This document shows, one piece after another, positions 34,862-43,447 of a stretch of 64,000 nt of DNA. The notes beneath the pieces are model-generated. The model ran no database searches, was not told where the DNA came from, and worked only from the letters and a program-made list of their open reading frames with translations. Position numbers and translations under genes: made by a program. This stretch comes from Stenotrophomonas sp. ESTM1D_MKCIP4_1 (GTDB taxonomy: Bacteria; Pseudomonadota; Gammaproteobacteria; Xanthomonadales; Xanthomonadaceae): positions 3,508,731 through 3,572,730 of the forward strand of contig NZ_CP026004.1 of assembly GCF_003086895.1 (NCBI RefSeq), read 5' to 3'. Position 1 is the first letter of the stretch, and each line of letters opens with the position of its first letter.

Positions 34862-35368
34862 TCAGCGATACGCCTGCACCTGCCTGCGCAACAGGTGCGG
34901 CACGATCCATCGATGCATCGGCGCCACCGGCAGCATGTAGATCCGCCCGAACGCGTTATGGGTATGCACGACCGTGGCCACTTCCAGCACGTCGCCCTGC
35001 CACTGCAGGGCCAGCTGCACGCGCAGGTGGCGGTCGTTGTCTTCCAGCACGATGGCGTCCTCGTCCAGCGACTGCAGGGTGAAGATGCCCAGACGCTGGC
35101 CCGCTCGCGGTGCTGGAGTGTCCTGCACCGCGCGCAACGAGCCCAGGTCCTTCATGCCGAGCAGGCGCATGCCACGGTTGCGCAGCGCCATCAGCCCATC
35201 GAACCAACCGGGAATGGTCGCGGCCATATCGCGGTAGGCCTGCAGCGCGCTGCGTCCGTTGCGACGGGTGCTGATCTGGCAGGCGTGCACGAAACCGGCA
35301 CCGGGCAGCTGCGCACGCAGCACGCTGGCCGCGCTCGGCGGCGCGGTCACCACGACGGCTTCGCTCAA
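34862..35368 (-). CDS. DUF2867 family protein
   Basis: This is a 168-aa protein. The core YRDMAATIPGWFDGLMALRNRGMR and the C-terminal THNAFGRIYMLPVAPMHRWIVP fit DUF2867 proteins, which have no known activity. The start is placed at a TTG that overlaps the stop of the upstream kinase gene (TTGA), since this gives the family-like N-terminus SEAVVVTAPPSAASVL. A GTG a few codons later is an alternative. Confidence 0.8.
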   Translation of the reverse strand: MSEAVVVTAPPSAASVLRAQLPGAGFVHACQISTRRNGRSALQAYRDMAATIPGWFDGLMALRNRGMRLLGMKDLGSLRAVQDTPAPRAGQRLGIFTLQSLDEDAIVLEDNDRHLRVQLALQWQGDVLEVATVVHTHNAFGRIYMLPVAPMHRWIVPHLLRRQVQAYR

Positions 35369-36027
35369 GGCTTCGGCCCCTGCCCTTCGTTGTCTTCCCA
35401 GTGCAGGATGCGGCGGGTAACGAAGCGGTAGACCGGTTTGCCGGTGGCGAACCACAGCTCGCGCACCCAGGACGTGCGCTTGAGCACGCGTTTTTCCACC
35501 GGGGTAAGCGATTCGCGGCAGTACATGCGCTTGTGCTTGAGCAGGTGGCGCAGGTCTTCGCGGGCCAGCAGGCGCATCCAGCGCGAACGCGGGTTGCCGA
35601 TCACCGCCAGCTGGAAGTCGATCAGTGCCGGGCGGCCGTCCTCGGTCACCAGCCAGTTGGCTTCCTTGGCCAGGTCGTTATGGGCCACGCCCCGGCGATG
35701 CAGCTGCTGCAGCAGCCGACGTGCCGAACGGAACCAGGCCAGGTCGCCGCGCGGCGGGCGCTGGTACATGGCGTCACCGGCCATGAAGCTGCGGTCGAGG
35801 TGGCGGCCATCCCAGTCCAGCAGTTGCGGCACATCGGCCATGCCCTCGATATGTCGCAGCGCGCGTGCTTCGCGGCGGGCCAGCCACCATGCCGGCAGTC
35901 GCAACCACAGCGGCGTGGCCCCCAGGTCACGGCGCACGAAGGGGCCCTGCGGCCCCTGCACGAGCAGGATGCGGCCGAAGCTGTCGGCCTTCAGGGCATG
36001 CGTTGGAGCGTCGTTCGAGTGCGGCAT
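35365..36027 (-). CDS. Small protein kinase-fold protein
   Basis: This 220-aa protein has a reduced kinase fold. The catalytic loop HNDLAKEANWLV (HxDLxxxN type) is followed by ALIDFQ in place of DFG, and an Arg-rich C-terminal tail follows. It resembles the RIO/LPS-kinase-like small kinases of Xanthomonadaceae that are often annotated as serine/threonine kinases. Lipopolysaccharide sugar phosphorylation is another option. The substrate cannot be told. It is coupled by overlap to the DUF2867 gene. Confidence 0.8.
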   Translation of the reverse strand: MPHSNDAPTHALKADSFGRILLVQGPQGPFVRRDLGATPLWLRLPAWWLARREARALRHIEGMADVPQLLDWDGRHLDRSFMAGDAMYQRPPRGDLAWFRSARRLLQQLHRRGVAHNDLAKEANWLVTEDGRPALIDFQLAVIGNPRSRWMRLLAREDLRHLLKHKRMYCRESLTPVEKRVLKRTSWVRELWFATGKPVYRFVTRRILHWEDNEGQGPKP

Positions 36028-36112
36028 GGGCCCATTCTAGGCGATGACGCCGATTGCAAACGGTCACCAAGCCGCTGGGAACCAGTCACCTTCACGCCTC
36101 TATAATCCTGCA

Positions 36113-38107
36113 ATGGACTCTTCATGGATCGACGCCACCCTCGCGTGGATTGCCGCCCATCCCGTACTGGCGGGCGCGGTTATTTTTCTGATCGCCTTCT
36201 GCGATGCGGTCATCATTCTCGGCGCCATCGTGCCGGCGCTGCCGCTGTTGTTCGCGGTGGGCGTGTTCATCGGCCTGGGCCAGATCTCCGGGCCGTATGC
36301 GGTGGCGGCGGCGGCGCTGGGCGCGTTCGCCGGTGATGGCATCAGTTACTGGATCGGCCGCCGCTGGGGCGACCGGTTGCGCGGCGTGTGGCCGTTCAGC
36401 CGCTACCCGCAGCTGCTGGACCGTGGCGAGAACCTGTTCCGCCGCAATGCCTTCAAGAGCATCCTGATCGCGCGCTACGTCGGTGCCATCCGCCCGTTCG
36501 TGCCGGCGATCGCCGGCATGCTGAAGATGCCGGCCAGCCGCTACGTGCAGGCCAGCGGCATCGCCAGCCTGTCGTGGGCAGTGCTGTTCCTGGCCCCGGG
36601 CTGGATCCTCGGCGAGGCCTATGACGCCGTCGCTGCCGTTGCCGGGCGCCTGGTGGTGGTGGTCGGCCTGCTGATGGTCATCCTCGGCCTGGTCTGGGCC
36701 ATCGTGCTTTACGGCTACCGCTGGTCGGCCGCGCGCATGGACCATTGGCTGGCGCGCCTGCTGGACTGGTCCAACCGCCACCCGACGCTGGGCCGCTACA
36801 CGGTGGGCGTGCTCGACCCCAAGCGCCGCGAGTCGGTACCGCTGGCGATGCTGGCGCTGATGCTGCTGTTGCTGGGCTGGGGCTGGTTCGCGCTGCTGAC
36901 CGTGGTGGTCGCCCATGGCGAACCGCTGGCCATCGATCTGCTTGTGCACCAGGCGATGCTGGCCCTGCGCAATCCGCTGGCCGACTACCCGATGGCGGCG
37001 CTGGCCTCGCTGGGCGCCTGGCAGGTGCTGATGCCCGCCACCGCCGCGGCGATGGGCTACCTGGTGTGGCGCCGGCGCTGGATGGCCGCCGCGCACTGGC
37101 TGGCCGCGCTGGCCTTCGGCCTGGCCCTGACCAAGCTGCTGGGCGCCACCGTGGACGTGGTGCGCCCGGTCGATGCGAGCAGCGGCTTCGGCTTCCCGTC
37201 GGTGTCGGTGACCATGGCCACCATCACCTTCGGTTTCTTCGCGGTGCTGATTGCCCGCGAAATGCCCGGCCGCACCCGCGTCTGGCCCTACCTGGTGTCG
37301 GGCATCGTGGTCAGCCTGATCGGCTTCTCGCGCCTGTATCTGGGCGCGCACTGGCTGAGCGACGTGATCGGCGGCATGTTGTTCGGCACGTTCTGGCTGC
37401 TGGTGCTGGGTATCGCCTACCGCCGCCGCTTCAACCGCTCGTTCTGGGTGAAGCCGGTGGCGTGGCTGTTCTACGGCGTCTGCGCGGTGGCGGCGATGTG
37501 GTACGCGCCGCGCAACATCCCGGTGAAGCTGGAGCGTTTCGAGCCGACCCTGCCGGCACCGGTGGCGATCGACATGCAGGCCTGGTGGCAGCAGGACTGG
37601 GCCAAGCTGCCGGCGCGCCGCAACGAGTTCGACGATGACCAGCGCTGGCCGCTGGATGTGCAGCTGGCCGGTCCGCTGGCACCGCTGCAGGCGCAGCTGG
37701 AAGCACGCGGGTGGACCGTACAGGCGCAGGCCGGCTGGGAAGAAGCGCTGCTGATGCTGGACAAGAACACCGGTGCCGACGAGCTGCCGGTGCTGCCCGC
37801 GACGCTCGACACGCGTGTGGAAGCGCTGCTGATGGTGCGCCAGGGCGCGAAGCCGGAAGAACGCTACGTGCTGCGCCTGTGGCAGGCGCCGGCGCAGCTG
37901 CAGCCCGGCGATGTTCCGTTGTGGCTGGGCAGTGCGCAGACCCTGCGCTACGAGCGCCACTTCCAGTGGATCGGCATGTGGCACCCGGTGCGCGGCATCG
38001 ACCCCGCCTTCAATGCGGTGAAGGATGCGGTGCAGGGCCTGCCGCAGCACGAGGATGTGCATGCCGAAACCGGGTTGCCGGTGCTGCGGCTGAAAACGCA
38101 GCCGTGA
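36113..38107 (+). CDS. DedA - PAP2 - LssY fusion membrane protein
   Basis: This 664-aa inner-membrane protein has three modules. The N-terminal DedA domain (about 1-200) has the ILGAIVPALP and FxGDxxxYxxGR-type AGDGISYWIGRRWG motifs plus ARYVGAIRPFVP. A PAP2 phosphatase domain follows (about 250-450), with SRLYLGAHWLSDVIGG, and an LssY-type soluble C-terminus from about 480 completes it. It probably acts on a lipid phosphate at the membrane. The usual PSGH motif reads PSVS (near residue 362), so one catalytic histidine is missing. The ATG is 6 nt after a TATAAT at 36101-36106, so the mRNA may be leaderless or start elsewhere. Confidence 0.88.
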   Translation: MDSSWIDATLAWIAAHPVLAGAVIFLIAFCDAVIILGAIVPALPLLFAVGVFIGLGQISGPYAVAAAALGAFAGDGISYWIGRRWGDRLRGVWPFSRYPQLLDRGENLFRRNAFKSILIARYVGAIRPFVPAIAGMLKMPASRYVQASGIASLSWAVLFLAPGWILGEAYDAVAAVAGRLVVVVGLLMVILGLVWAIVLYGYRWSAARMDHWLARLLDWSNRHPTLGRYTVGVLDPKRRESVPLAMLALMLLLLGWGWFALLTVVVAHGEPLAIDLLVHQAMLALRNPLADYPMAALASLGAWQVLMPATAAAMGYLVWRRRWMAAAHWLAALAFGLALTKLLGATVDVVRPVDASSGFGFPSVSVTMATITFGFFAVLIAREMPGRTRVWPYLVSGIVVSLIGFSRLYLGAHWLSDVIGGMLFGTFWLLVLGIAYRRRFNRSFWVKPVAWLFYGVCAVAAMWYAPRNIPVKLERFEPTLPAPVAIDMQAWWQQDWAKLPARRNEFDDDQRWPLDVQLAGPLAPLQAQLEARGWTVQAQAGWEEALLMLDKNTGADELPVLPATLDTRVEALLMVRQGAKPEERYVLRLWQAPAQLQPGDVPLWLGSAQTLRYERHFQWIGMWHPVRGIDPAFNAVKDAVQGLPQHEDVHAETGLPVLRLKTQP

Positions 38108-38126
38108 TGGCGGCGGTCACGCTCTG

Positions 38127-38187
38127 GTAGACGCCAACCTTGGTTGGCGCTTCGCGCAAACGGCTGCCAACCAAGCTTGGCAACTAC
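38127..38187. repeat. Inverted pair of SMAG-like palindromes
   Basis: A plus-strand GTAG element with a GCCAACC stem (38127-38150) faces a minus-strand copy with stem TGCCAAGC/TTGGCA (38163-38187). The pair sits between the convergent DedA-PAP2 and LON-domain genes and can form one long hairpin. Confidence 0.8.
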
Positions 38188-38203
38188 CGGTTCCGTTCCG
38201 GCC

Positions 38204-38782
38204 CTACGGCATCCACCCCAGCAACTGCTGCAACCGCTGGTGCGGGTCATCCATCTGCAGCAGCTGCAACCGCTGCTGCTCGCCCAGCGGCAGCAGTTCG
38301 GCCAGCCGCCAGCCGACCCAGCTGGCCTGGTCCAGCAGCACCGGGTTGGCCGGCGCATAGGCTTCGCCGGCCTGTTCGATGATGTGCCCCAGCACCGTGG
38401 CCAGCAGCGCGTGCTGCGGCTTCAGTTCGTCATCGGGGTCTTCCTCGCACCAGCGCACGTCGGCCACGACCAGGCCGTTGTCGCGCACGCGGGTACGCTC
38501 GACATGGAAGCGCCGGGTGCCGCGCAGGCGCAGCTGCAGCACGCCATCGGCGCCGACATCGAAATCCTCGATGCGCACCTGTACGCCGTAAGCGGCAGGC
38601 GTGGCCGGTTCACCCACCTCCTGCCCTTCCAGGATCAGGCAGACGCCGAAACCTTCGCCACTGCGGCCGGTATCACGCACCAGGTCCAGGTAGCGCCGCT
38701 CGAACACCCGCAGGCCGACCGCCGCGCCGGGCACCAGCGCGGTGTGCAGCGGAAACAGCGGCAGCGAAACGTCGGTACTCAT
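38204..38782 (-). CDS. LON peptidase N-terminal (substrate-binding) domain protein
   Basis: This 192-aa protein corresponds to the N-terminal domain of Lon only, with no AAA or protease part. It starts MSTDVSLPLFPLHTALVPGA and has LRVFERRYLDLVRD, both conserved. Such stand-alone LON-N proteins are common, and their targets are unknown. It overlaps the mpl stop by 4 bp (ATGA), so its translation is coupled to a murein recycling enzyme. Confidence 0.92.
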   Translation of the reverse strand: MSTDVSLPLFPLHTALVPGAAVGLRVFERRYLDLVRDTGRSGEGFGVCLILEGQEVGEPATPAAYGVQVRIEDFDVGADGVLQLRLRGTRRFHVERTRVRDNGLVVADVRWCEEDPDDELKPQHALLATVLGHIIEQAGEAYAPANPVLLDQASWVGWRLAELLPLGEQQRLQLLQMDDPHQRLQQLLGWMP

Positions 38783-40143
38783 CGGGCCTGCAGGGCGGCG
38801 AGGAAGCGGCGCGGGGCGCCGTCGAAGCCGCCGTTGGACATGAACACCACGTGGTCACCGCTGCGCACGCTGGACTGCAGCTGCGCCAGCAGCGCGTCGG
38901 TATCCGGTACGGCATGGGCCTGCCCGCGCACGGCCGCGATGACGGCCGCAGCATCCCAGGCCAGTTCCGGCCGGTGCAGGAACACCACTTCGTCGGCCAG
39001 CGCCAGCGACGGCGCCAGCGCCTGCGCATGCGCGCCCAACCGCATCGAATTGCTGCGCGGCTCCATCGCCACCACGATGCGCGCGTCGCCGACCTTGGCA
39101 CGCAGACCTTCCAGCGTGGTCGCGATCGCCGTGGGATGGTGGGCGAAGTCATCGTAGACGGTGATGCCGTCATGGCTGCCGATCACTTCCATGCGGCGCT
39201 TGACGCTGCGGAAGCGTGCGAGCGCCGGAATCACCTCAGCCGGGGCCACGCCCACCGCATGCGCCGCAGCCAGCGCGGCCAGGCCATTGAGCACGTTGTG
39301 GCGGCCCAGCAGCGACCAGTGCACATCGCCCAGCGCCTGCCCACGGTGATGCACGCGGAACGCGCTGCCATCGGCGGCCAGCAGCTCCGCGTGCCATTCC
39401 AGCGACGGGTCGAACCCGAAGCGCTCGACCGGCGTCCAGCAGCCCATCTGCAGCACCTTGGCCAGGTGCGCGTCTTCGCCATTGACGATCAGGCGGCCGC
39501 GCGCGGGCACCGTGCGCACCAGGTGGTGGAACTGGCGCTCGATGGCTTCCACGTCGGGGAAGATGTCGGCGTGGTCGTATTCGAGGTTGTTGAGGATGGC
39601 CACCAGCGGCCGGTAGTGCACGAACTTGCTGCGCTTGTCGAAGAAGGCGGTGTCGTACTCATCGGCCTCGACCACGAACTCACGGCCCTGGCCGAGGCGG
39701 GCGGAGACGCCGAAATCCTCGGCCACGCCGCCGATCAGGAACCCTGGCGAGCGCCCGGCGCTTTCCAGCAGCCAGGTGAGGATGGTGGTGGTGGTGGTCT
39801 TGCCGTGGGTGCCGGCCACGGCCAGCGTGTCGCGGCCCGGCAGGACCTGCTCGGACAGCCACTGGGCCCCGGAGATGTAGCGCTGGCCGGCATCGAGCAC
39901 GGCTTCCACGGCGGGGTTGCCACGCGACAGGGCGTTGCCGATCACCACCTCGGCGGTGCCCGCAGGTACGCTGTCGGCACGGTAGCCCTGGTCCAGGACG
40001 ATGCCCAGCTGCTCCAGCTGGGTGGACATCGGCGGATAGATGGCCTGGTCGCTGCCACTGACCGTATGGCCCAGTTCCCGCGCCAGGGCGGCCACGCCAC
40101 CCATGAAGGTGCCGGCGATTGCAAGGATATGTACGCTGCTCAT
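38779..40143 (-). CDS. mpl: UDP-N-acetylmuramate:L-alanyl-gamma-D-glutamyl-meso-DAP ligase
   Basis: This 454-aa Mur-ligase family enzyme recycles tripeptide released from murein by attaching it to UDP-MurNAc. It has AGTFMGGVAALARELGH at the N-terminus, ATP-binding GTHGKTTTT near residue 110, VVEADEYDTAFFDKRSK, and the C-terminal FAHHPTAI motif. Length matches E. coli Mpl (457). Start MSSVHILAIAG. It is coupled to the LON-domain gene downstream. Confidence 0.96.
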   Translation of the reverse strand: MSSVHILAIAGTFMGGVAALARELGHTVSGSDQAIYPPMSTQLEQLGIVLDQGYRADSVPAGTAEVVIGNALSRGNPAVEAVLDAGQRYISGAQWLSEQVLPGRDTLAVAGTHGKTTTTTILTWLLESAGRSPGFLIGGVAEDFGVSARLGQGREFVVEADEYDTAFFDKRSKFVHYRPLVAILNNLEYDHADIFPDVEAIERQFHHLVRTVPARGRLIVNGEDAHLAKVLQMGCWTPVERFGFDPSLEWHAELLAADGSAFRVHHRGQALGDVHWSLLGRHNVLNGLAALAAAHAVGVAPAEVIPALARFRSVKRRMEVIGSHDGITVYDDFAHHPTAIATTLEGLRAKVGDARIVVAMEPRSNSMRLGAHAQALAPSLALADEVVFLHRPELAWDAAAVIAAVRGQAHAVPDTDALLAQLQSSVRSGDHVVFMSNGGFDGAPRRFLAALQAR

Positions 40144-40266
40144 GACCGGAGATTGTGACCGATCACGGCTGTATAGGGCCATTGTCGAAAACGGGCTCAG
40201 ACAAGTCCTACACCGCCTGTGAGAAAACTCCAATCGTCTGTCAGGGAATTCCTGATAGCGCAGGTA

Positions 40267-40282
40267 TGTGAACCCGTACACA
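40267..40282 (+). promoter_or_regulatory. Possible Clp/CRP-type binding site
   Basis: TGTGA-ACCCGT-ACACA differs at one position from the CRP consensus TGTGA-N6-TCACA. Xanthomonadaceae use the related regulator Clp. It lies about 38-45 nt before a TAGTAC hexamer-derived start estimate of a candidate sRNA. It was found by eye, so chance occurrence is possible. Confidence 0.35.
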
Positions 40283-40311
40283 ATTCAGGAAGCCAGCCGT
40301 AGTACCCGAAC

Positions 40312-40436
40312 CGGTCCTACTCCCCAAGAGGCCATCCCCAAGGGAGCTCATGCTGCGGAGCCCTGAGCAAGCTCATCGCTGGCACCTATGAAACGAAACA
40401 GGCCTGGTCCGGAGGGATCAGGCCTGTTTCGTTGTA
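40312..40436 (+). ncRNA. Candidate small RNA between mpl and adk
   Basis: The 330-bp gap between mpl and adk has no gene, yet its plus strand ends in a strong terminator (40393-40432) that faces away from both genes' needs on one strand. The preceding 80 nt contain two C-rich unpaired-looking stretches (ACTCCCCAAG and ATCCCCAAGG) and a GAGCT/AGCTC pairing. A TAGTAC -10-like hexamer (40300) and a Clp-like site lie upstream. Boundaries are estimates. The same hairpin also serves as the adk terminator, so an sRNA is not required to explain it. Confidence 0.35.
40393..40432. terminator. Strong bidirectional terminator after adk
   Basis: A perfect 14-bp inverted repeat (ACGAAACAGGCCTG with its complement) surrounds a 12-nt loop. 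On the minus strand it lies about 40 bp after the adk stop and is followed by TTTCAT. On the plus strand it ends in TTTCGTTGT. Confidence 0.85.
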
Positions 40437-40473
40437 CCGCTACGGTGGCCAGCGCAAGGCTGGCCGACCGCCA

Positions 40474-41037
40474 TCAGCCCTTGATCGCCGCCAGGATGCG
40501 GGCTTCGATCTCGTCCAGGTCACCGACGCCATCGACGCGGGCCAGGGTGCCACGGCCGGCGTAGAAATCGACCACCGGAGCGGTCTGGTCGTTGTAGACC
40601 TGCAGGCGCTGGCGCACTGCTTCCGGGTTGTCGTCGGCGCGGCCCTGTTCCTGGGCGCGGCCGGCAATACGCTCGACCAGCAGCTCGGTGGCCACGTCCA
40701 GCTGCACCACGGCGTCCAGCGGCTGGCCGATCTTGGCCAGCAGGCCGTCCATCGCATTGGCCTGGGCCACATTGCGCGGGTAGCCGTCCAGGATGAAGCC
40801 CTTGGCGACATCGGCCTGGGTCAGACGCGACTCCAGCATGCCCAGCAGGATGTCATCGGACACCAGGTTGCCGGCATCCATCACCGCCTTGGCCTGCTTG
40901 CCCAGTTCCGAGCCCGCGGCGATTTCCGCGCGCAGCATGTCACCGGTCGAAATGTGGGCGATGCCCAGCTTTTCCTTCAGGCGCGTCGCCTGCGTCCCCT
41001 TGCCCGAACCGGGCGGTCCCAACAGAACCAATCGCAT
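40474..41037 (-). CDS. adk: Adenylate kinase
   Basis: This 187-aa short-form enzyme (no zinc/LID insertion) interconverts ATP + AMP and 2 ADP. It has the P-loop GPPGSGKGTQA at residues 7-17, AMP-site ISTGDMLRAEI, LDGYPRN and a short LID. Start MRLVLLGPPGSGKGT gives the family length. It is divergent from the PPi-phosphofructokinase gene and ends at the strong terminator. Confidence 0.97.
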   Translation of the reverse strand: MRLVLLGPPGSGKGTQATRLKEKLGIAHISTGDMLRAEIAAGSELGKQAKAVMDAGNLVSDDILLGMLESRLTQADVAKGFILDGYPRNVAQANAMDGLLAKIGQPLDAVVQLDVATELLVERIAGRAQEQGRADDNPEAVRQRLQVYNDQTAPVVDFYAGRGTLARVDGVGDLDEIEARILAAIKG

Positions 41038-41173
41038 TGACCTGACTCCAACGTGTTGAAAACAAAGAAGGTTCGCGCCCCGGACGGACCGGTATCGCTG
41101 CACCGCAATAGCGCCACTTTAGCGCATCCGGGTAATGTCACTGCAATGTCCCCCTCAGCGAGCAGGTAGAAAC

Positions 41174-42430
41174 ATGCGCAGCGGCACCCTCCTCTACGCC
41201 CAGTCCGGCGGCGTCACGGCGGTCATCAACGCGACTGCGGCAGCGGTCATCGAGCAGGCCCGGGCCAAGGGCATCAAGGTCCTGGCCGCCCGCAACGGCA
41301 TCCTCGGCGCCCTGCGCGAGGAGCTGATCGATACCAGCAAGGAAAGTGCCGCCGCCATCCGCGCCCTGGCCCACACCCCGGGCGGCGCCTTCGGCTCGTG
41401 CCGGGTGAAGCTGAAATCGCTGGAAGCCGACCGCGCCCGCTACGACCGCCTGCTGGACGTCCTGCGTGCCCACGATGTGCGCTGGTTCCTCTACAACGGC
41501 GGCAACGACTCGGCCGACACCGCGCTGAAGGTCTCGCTGCTGGCCAAGGCGTCCGGTTACGACCTGACCTGCATCGGCGTGCCCAAGACCATCGACAACG
41601 ACCTGGCGGTGACCGACACCTGCCCGGGGTTCGGCTCGGCGGCCAAGTACACCGCGGTCTCCGTGCGCGAAGCGGCGCTGGATGTGGCGGCGATGGCCGA
41701 GACCTCCACCCGCGTCTTCATCTACGAGGCGATGGGCCGCCACGCCGGCTGGCTCGCTGCTGCGGCCGGCCTGGCCGGCAACGGCGAGGACGAAGCCCCG
41801 CACATCATCCTGCTGCCCGAACGCGCGTATGGCGAAGCCACGTTCCTGGCCAAGGTCAAGGCCGTGGTCGAACGCGTCGGCTACTGCGTGGTGGTGGCTT
41901 CAGAGGGCATCGCCAGCGCCGACGGCCGCTTCGTCGCCGATGCCGGCGGCGGCAAGGATTCCTTCGGCCATTCGCAGCTGGGTGGCGTGGCCGCGCACCT
42001 GGCCGGGCGGGTCAAGGACCAGTTGGGCCTGAAGGTGCACTGGGCCCTGCCCGATTACCTGCAGCGGTCGGCCCGGCACCTGGCCAGCAAGACCGATTGG
42101 GAACAGGCACAGGCAGTGGGCAAGGCGGCCGTGCAGCTGGCACTGAAGGGCCAGAACGGGGTGATGCCGGTGATCGTGCGCAGCAGCGATGCCCCCTACC
42201 GCTGGAAGATCGAGGCCGCGCCGCTGGCAAAGATCGCCAACCACGAGAAGAAGATGCCCGCCGGCTTCATCCGCCGCGATGGCTTCGGCATCACCGACAA
42301 GGCCCGCGCGTACCTGTCGCCGCTGATCAAGGGCGAGGCGCCCCTGCCCTACGGCAGTGATGGCCTGCCGAAGTACGTCAGCCTGAAGAACGTGGCGGTG
42401 AAGCAGAAACTGCCTGCCTTTGAAGGTTGA
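41174..42430 (+). CDS. Pyrophosphate-dependent 6-phosphofructokinase
   Basis: This 418-aa enzyme reversibly phosphorylates fructose-6-phosphate using PPi. The phosphoryl-donor motif reads YNGGNDS, with Asp where ATP enzymes have Gly, the marker of PPi dependence. PKTIDNDLAVTDTCPGFGSAAKY holds the catalytic region, and MGRHAGWLA is conserved. The start is set at the ATG with AGGTAGAAAC just upstream. Xanthomonadaceae rely on this enzyme in place of ATP-PFK. HppA and Ppa elsewhere in the window compete for the same PPi. Confidence 0.95.
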   Translation: MRSGTLLYAQSGGVTAVINATAAAVIEQARAKGIKVLAARNGILGALREELIDTSKESAAAIRALAHTPGGAFGSCRVKLKSLEADRARYDRLLDVLRAHDVRWFLYNGGNDSADTALKVSLLAKASGYDLTCIGVPKTIDNDLAVTDTCPGFGSAAKYTAVSVREAALDVAAMAETSTRVFIYEAMGRHAGWLAAAAGLAGNGEDEAPHIILLPERAYGEATFLAKVKAVVERVGYCVVVASEGIASADGRFVADAGGGKDSFGHSQLGGVAAHLAGRVKDQLGLKVHWALPDYLQRSARHLASKTDWEQAQAVGKAAVQLALKGQNGVMPVIVRSSDAPYRWKIEAAPLAKIANHEKKMPAGFIRRDGFGITDKARAYLSPLIKGEAPLPYGSDGLPKYVSLKNVAVKQKLPAFEG

Positions 42431-42451
42431 GCTCCGTCACACCTTGTAACG

Positions 42452-42482
42452 CAAGGGCCCTTGCCGGTGGTAAGGGCCCTTG
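42452..42482 (+). terminator. Hairpin after the PPi-phosphofructokinase gene
   Basis: Perfect 10-bp repeat CAAGGGCCCT/AGGGCCCTTG with an 11-nt loop, 21 bp after the stop. No T-run follows, so it may be a processing hairpin or a Rho-assisted terminator. Confidence 0.6.
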
Positions 42483-42615
42483 ATGATTGGATTGCAGCGA
42501 CCTGCGAAGCGGCCCACAATCAGCGCCCGGCCCGGGGCCAAGGGGCCGATGCATACCCACCCATCCGTCGCCCGCTGGTGCGGGCGCGTAGTGCCACATC
42601 ACAAGGACTGTATCC

Positions 42616-43410
42616 ATGAAGCGCCAGACCTTCCTCGCCGTGCTGCTGTGCACGGCTGCCGCGCCCGCGTTCGCCGCGACCTGCGAAACCAACTTCCAGA
42701 AGAAGGGCAATCCCTTCACCGGCACTACCTTCACCTCGTCGGTCAGCCACCCGGACCTGAGCGTGGCCAGCGCCATCGGGCAGATGCGGGTCATCGCCAA
42801 GAACGCCAACATGGACGTGCTGAGCGAGGACATCGAAGGCGGCTCGATGCTGATCGAGGAACCGGAGAGCATGGCGCACAAGCCGATCCCGATGATCATC
42901 AGCGCCACCTCGGAAGGCGGCCAGGGCACCGTTGCCATGGTGGTGAAGGTCAACAAGGGCGCCATCGCCTCGGCCGACGGCGTGCGCACCGAAATGTGCA
43001 AGCTGCTCAACCAGGTCAAGCCGGGCAAGGCCGGTGACCAGGCCGCCAAGGCCGCCCCGCAGGCATCGGTGGTGACCATCGCCGCCGACCGCTTCGGCTC
43101 GCAGCTGCGCAGCCAGAACCGCGACAATCCGGCGGCCATCGAACCCCGTTACAAGGGCAAGACCTACGCCATCACCGGCCGCATCACCTCGGTGCTGAGG
43201 AGCGGTGGCACCTACAACACCGGCTTCGACCTGCCCAGCGACGGCAGCATCGATTTCGAGCGCGTGGCCATCACCTGCTCCTTCGCCGCCAACCAGACCG
43301 CCTACGCACTGGCCCTGCGCCCGCGCGAAAAGGTGACGCTGACCGGCGTGGTCGACAACTACGACCAGATCGGCCGCGTGCTCTGGCTGAAGGACTGCCG
43401 CGGCAACTGA
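42616..43410 (+). CDS. Exported OB-fold (tRNA_anti-like) protein
   Basis: This 264-aa periplasmic protein has a signal peptide MKRQTFLAVLLCTAAAPAFA. An N-terminal domain of unknown type follows (to about residue 145). A C-terminal domain then resembles tRNA_anti-like OB folds (KGKTYAITGRITSVLR, TCSFAANQTAYALALRPREK, VTLTGVVDNYD). Such domains in exported proteins are structural, and no enzymatic role is known. It is monocistronic and followed by the 60-bp SMAG array. Confidence 0.78.
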   Translation: MKRQTFLAVLLCTAAAPAFAATCETNFQKKGNPFTGTTFTSSVSHPDLSVASAIGQMRVIAKNANMDVLSEDIEGGSMLIEEPESMAHKPIPMIISATSEGGQGTVAMVVKVNKGAIASADGVRTEMCKLLNQVKPGKAGDQAAKAAPQASVVTIAADRFGSQLRSQNRDNPAAIEPRYKGKTYAITGRITSVLRSGGTYNTGFDLPSDGSIDFERVAITCSFAANQTAYALALRPREKVTLTGVVDNYDQIGRVLWLKDCRGN

Positions 43411-43447
43411 CCGCTGCACCGGAGCCTGCCGACCAAGGCAGGCTCCA

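Noticed and set aside
36101..36106. TATAAT as the promoter of the DedA-PAP2 gene
   Set aside because: It lies only 6 nt before the ATG and has no -35 at normal spacing. Kept as a remark on that gene, not as a promoter.
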